From an uncultured Parasphingopyxis sp. (GTDB lineage Bacteria > Pseudomonadota > Alphaproteobacteria > Sphingomonadales > Sphingomonadaceae), in contig CAJQMX010000246.1 of NCBI GenBank assembly GCA_905479515.1, positions 1 to 9,215 on the forward strand: a stretch of DNA of 9,215 nt. Reading direction: 5' to 3'. The notes under the pieces were generated by a model. The model did no database searches and was not told where the DNA came from. It saw only the letters and a list, made by a program, of their open reading frames with translations. The translations under genes were made by a program, and so were the position numbers. Positions 7,703 to 9,215 of the stretch are shown piece after piece (positions within the stretch are counted from its first letter, which is position 1; every line of letters begins with the position of its first letter).

Positions 7703-7724
7703 TGGCCGATCTCTCCCGTACCCT
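7683..7724 (+). promoter_or_regulatory. Perfect 12-bp hairpin enclosing the ribosome binding site and start codon of the downstream glycosyltransferase
   Basis: AGGGTACGGGAG (7683-7694) and CTCCCGTACCCT (7713-7724) are exact reverse complements around an 18-nt loop. The likely Shine-Dalgarno GGGAG (7690-7694) is the inner end of the left arm. The TAA of the upstream gene and the ATG at 7702 lie in the loop. Folded, the structure would hide the ribosome binding site. Ribosomes finishing the upstream gene would melt it, giving coupled translation. No T-run follows the right arm, so an intrinsic terminator is unlikely. Confidence 0.7.
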
Positions 7725-8877
7725 ATTGTTGCCAAGCAGCTCGCATGACAGCCTTGCTCGCAAATATAGTGAAGTGGCTGAGTTTTCTGGAAATGCAGGG
7801 CGTACGCCGCGGCTCGTGATCTGTTGGCCCTCGGCGCGTATGAACGCTTTTCAGTCGCTTCTCTACCGGAAAGCGCCTGATCATGGGTTTGCTGTCCACC
7901 GAATATCGGATCTGGACGAACTTGAAGATGTCTTCTGGCCGGAAGAAGTCATTTTTCACGCCCATTGGTTTGGCTCTTTGGGCAAGGGCGTGGAAACGGC
8001 AGAAGAGTATCAGGCCAATGTCAATGAAGCGTTCGAAAAACTAGAGCGCTTCAAGCAAAGAACTGGCGCACGCCTTGTTTGGACCGCGCATAATCTTCTT
8101 CCGCACCGGACAGATTATCCGGAAATAGACGTTGTCTTGCGACAACGAGTAATTACGGAATTTGACGGTGTGCATTTCCTTGGTAGGGGCCATGAGCAAC
8201 TTGTCGAGCAGGTCTTTGGGCGATCGCCCAAAAAGAGCTTTGTTGTCCGTCACCCGCATTACCGTGGAGCATATGCAGATCAGATTGAGCGTTTTGATGC
8301 GCGGGAAAGGCTGGGTTTTGATCCGGCGGCAACCATTATTCTTTTTTTCGGTTCGATCCAATCATACAAAGGTATCGACCGGCTGATTACGGCGTTCGAA
8401 GAAGCCCGGAAAAAGGGGCGGCCTGATCTCCGTCTGGTTATTGCTGGTTTCCCGTCAGATACTGATTATGTCGATAAAATCGCGCAGCGGGTCTCGGACG
8501 AAGAAGCGATCCGGTTCCAGCCATCGAAGATTCCCGACGATCAAATTCAGATATATTTTCGCGGTGCCGATGTCGCCGTACTTCCTTATGTCGGTGATCA
8601 ACTCAATTCGGGCGCAGCGTTGCTGGCATTGTCATTTGGCTGCTCGATTATCGCTCCCGATGAACCCGCTTTCGAACCGTTTTGCGAATTCGGAATCGAC
8701 CTTTACCCTCAGGAAAAGAATGGATCGCTTACAGACGCGCTCCTGCAAGCCAATCGCGGTGCTGCACAGTTCGACAGAGCGTCGTTTGAGCTCGCGCACG
8801 AGCCCGACACAGTTTCTGCGCAATTCTTCGAAGGACTTGATAGGCTCTTCGACGATTTAGGCAAAACGGGCTGTTAA
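7702..8877 (+). CDS. GT-B fold glycosyltransferase (GT4-like, HAHW/WTAHN type)
   Basis: This is a 391-residue predicted cytoplasmic glycosyltransferase without signal peptide or membrane helix. The N-terminal GT-B half contains RLVICWPSARMNAFQSLLY (37-55), VIFHAHWFGSL (83-93) and LVWTAHNLLPHR (125-136). The C-terminal donor half contains LFFGSIQSYKGIDRLITAF (214-232), LRLVIAGFP (243-251), and ADVAVLPYVGDQLNSGAALL (289-308) leading into SFGCSIIAPDEP. The LPY...NSGxxLLALSFGxxxIAPD pattern is typical of mannosyl- or glucosyl-transferase-like GT-B enzymes; the sugar is not predictable here. The ATG is fixed by TAATG overlap with the upstream gene and by GGGAG 7 nt away. The next in-frame ATG (residue 47) would cut into the conserved N-terminus. 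The first ~34 residues are polar and look unconserved. The gene converges on the pyruvyl transferase with 8 bp between stops. Confidence 0.86.
   Translation: MADLSRTLLLPSSSHDSLARKYSEVAEFSGNAGRTPRLVICWPSARMNAFQSLLYRKAPDHGFAVHRISDLDELEDVFWPEEVIFHAHWFGSLGKGVETAEEYQANVNEAFEKLERFKQRTGARLVWTAHNLLPHRTDYPEIDVVLRQRVITEFDGVHFLGRGHEQLVEQVFGRSPKKSFVVRHPHYRGAYADQIERFDARERLGFDPAATIILFFGSIQSYKGIDRLITAFEEARKKGRPDLRLVIAGFPSDTDYVDKIAQRVSDEEAIRFQPSKIPDDQIQIYFRGADVAVLPYVGDQLNSGAALLALSFGCSIIAPDEPAFEPFCEFGIDLYPQEKNGSLTDALLQANRGAAQFDRASFELAHEPDTVSAQFFEGLDRLFDDLGKTGC
8215..8232. repeat. 18-bp perfect palindrome inside the glycosyltransferase gene
   Basis: TTTGGGCGATCGCCCAAA reads identically on both strands and encodes part of VFGRSPKK. 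As RNA it can fold into a 7-bp stem with a GATC loop. It is followed by A residues on the plus strand and by GACC on the minus strand, so it is not an intrinsic terminator in either direction. Whether it is functional is unknown. Confidence 0.6.
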
Positions 8878-8885
8878 AGCATAGC

Positions 8886-9215
8886 CTAACCCAGCGATTC
8901 GCAGATTGCCGCTTCGAGCTGGGCATAACTTTGCTTGGCGTTCTTGCGGAGATATTCGCGCATTTCCGGCGGAATTTGCACGGGACTTTCGGTTATATGG
9001 CTGCTTAGATTCGGGCTGCCGAATGAGGACTTGAGATCTGCCCTATCCAACATGTCCAAAAAGTTGCGGTTTTTGTCTGTCGGGACCATCACAATGGACG
9101 GGATGCCATACATGGCTGCGACGACCGTCCCGTGAAACTTCATGCTGGCCAGAGCGGTGCACTGCCCGATTTCACGGCACATTTGCCAGATATCTTCGCT
9201 GCTGCGTATCTCTTC
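8886..9215 (-). CDS. Polysaccharide pyruvyl transferase family protein, C-terminal part (cut by window edge)
   Basis: The frame is open to the right edge of the window and ends at a TAG (complement of 8886-8888), leaving 109 visible residues. The first in-frame ATG in view (9182) is internal and is not the start. The central segment ALASMKFHGTVVAAMYGIPS, followed by IVMVPTDKNRNFLDML, matches the C-terminal signature of the CsaB/WcaK-type family. There, an R/K-x-H-G histidine segment precedes an (A)xGxPxI stretch and a short loop with a conserved lysine or aspartate. Such enzymes transfer pyruvate from phosphoenolpyruvate to form ketals on surface polysaccharide sugars. Some relatives are of unknown function, so the reaction is inferred. 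It converges on the rightward glycosyltransferase pair with only 8 bp between stops, so it belongs to a separate leftward transcription unit starting outside the window. Confidence 0.72.
   Translation of the reverse strand, partial: EEIRSSEDIWQMCREIGQCTALASMKFHGTVVAAMYGIPSIVMVPTDKNRNFLDMLDRADLKSSFGSPNLSSHITESPVQIPPEMREYLRKNAKQSYAQLEAAICESLG

Noticed and set aside
9009..9024. ATTCGG/CCGAAT hairpin inside the pyruvyl transferase gene
   Set aside because: It is a 6-bp stem in coding sequence with no T-run and no regulatory context.

Overview
The window looks like part of a surface-polysaccharide (exopolysaccharide, capsule or O-antigen type) biosynthesis locus from a Gram-negative bacterium. 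Moderate GC, tightly packed genes and exosortase-A-style GT4 glycosyltransferase motifs would fit an alphaproteobacterium such as a sphingomonad. That taxonomic guess is weak, because no rRNA or housekeeping gene is present.

Layout. Four genes read leftward from about 5529 to the left edge: a GSCFA-domain protein with a helical-repeat C-terminal half, a GT4 glycosyltransferase with a long unexplained N-terminal region, wecB (UDP-GlcNAc 2-epimerase) and the first third of wecC (UDP-ManNAc dehydrogenase, cut by the window edge). A 256-bp divergent gap (5530-5785) separates them from a rightward pair. That pair is a coiled-coil GT4 glycosyltransferase followed, with a TAATG stop/start overlap, by a second GT-B glycosyltransferase. 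At the right edge the C-terminal part of a polysaccharide pyruvyl transferase family protein reads leftward and converges on this pair, with only 8 bp between the stop codons.

How the genes fit together. WecB and WecC convert UDP-GlcNAc to UDP-ManNAc and then UDP-ManNAcA, so the polymer probably contains N-acetylmannosaminuronic acid. The three glycosyltransferases would each add a sugar to the repeat unit. The pyruvyl transferase would add acidic ketals, and the GSCFA protein (SGNH-hydrolase-like) may add or remove an acyl group. No flippase, polymerase or initiating transferase lies in the window, so the locus must extend beyond it.

The most unusual sequence features are non-coding. A perfect 12-bp inverted repeat (7683-7724) places the Shine-Dalgarno sequence of the second rightward gene in a stem and its start codon in the loop, as expected for translational coupling. 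An 18-bp perfect palindrome lies inside the same gene, and a 7-bp inverted repeat sits just upstream of the GSCFA start codon. I found no CRISPR array, insertion sequence, tRNA, rRNA or convincing intrinsic terminator, and no clearly novel system. The least explained parts are the N-terminal extensions of the two large glycosyltransferases and the GSCFA/helical-repeat protein.
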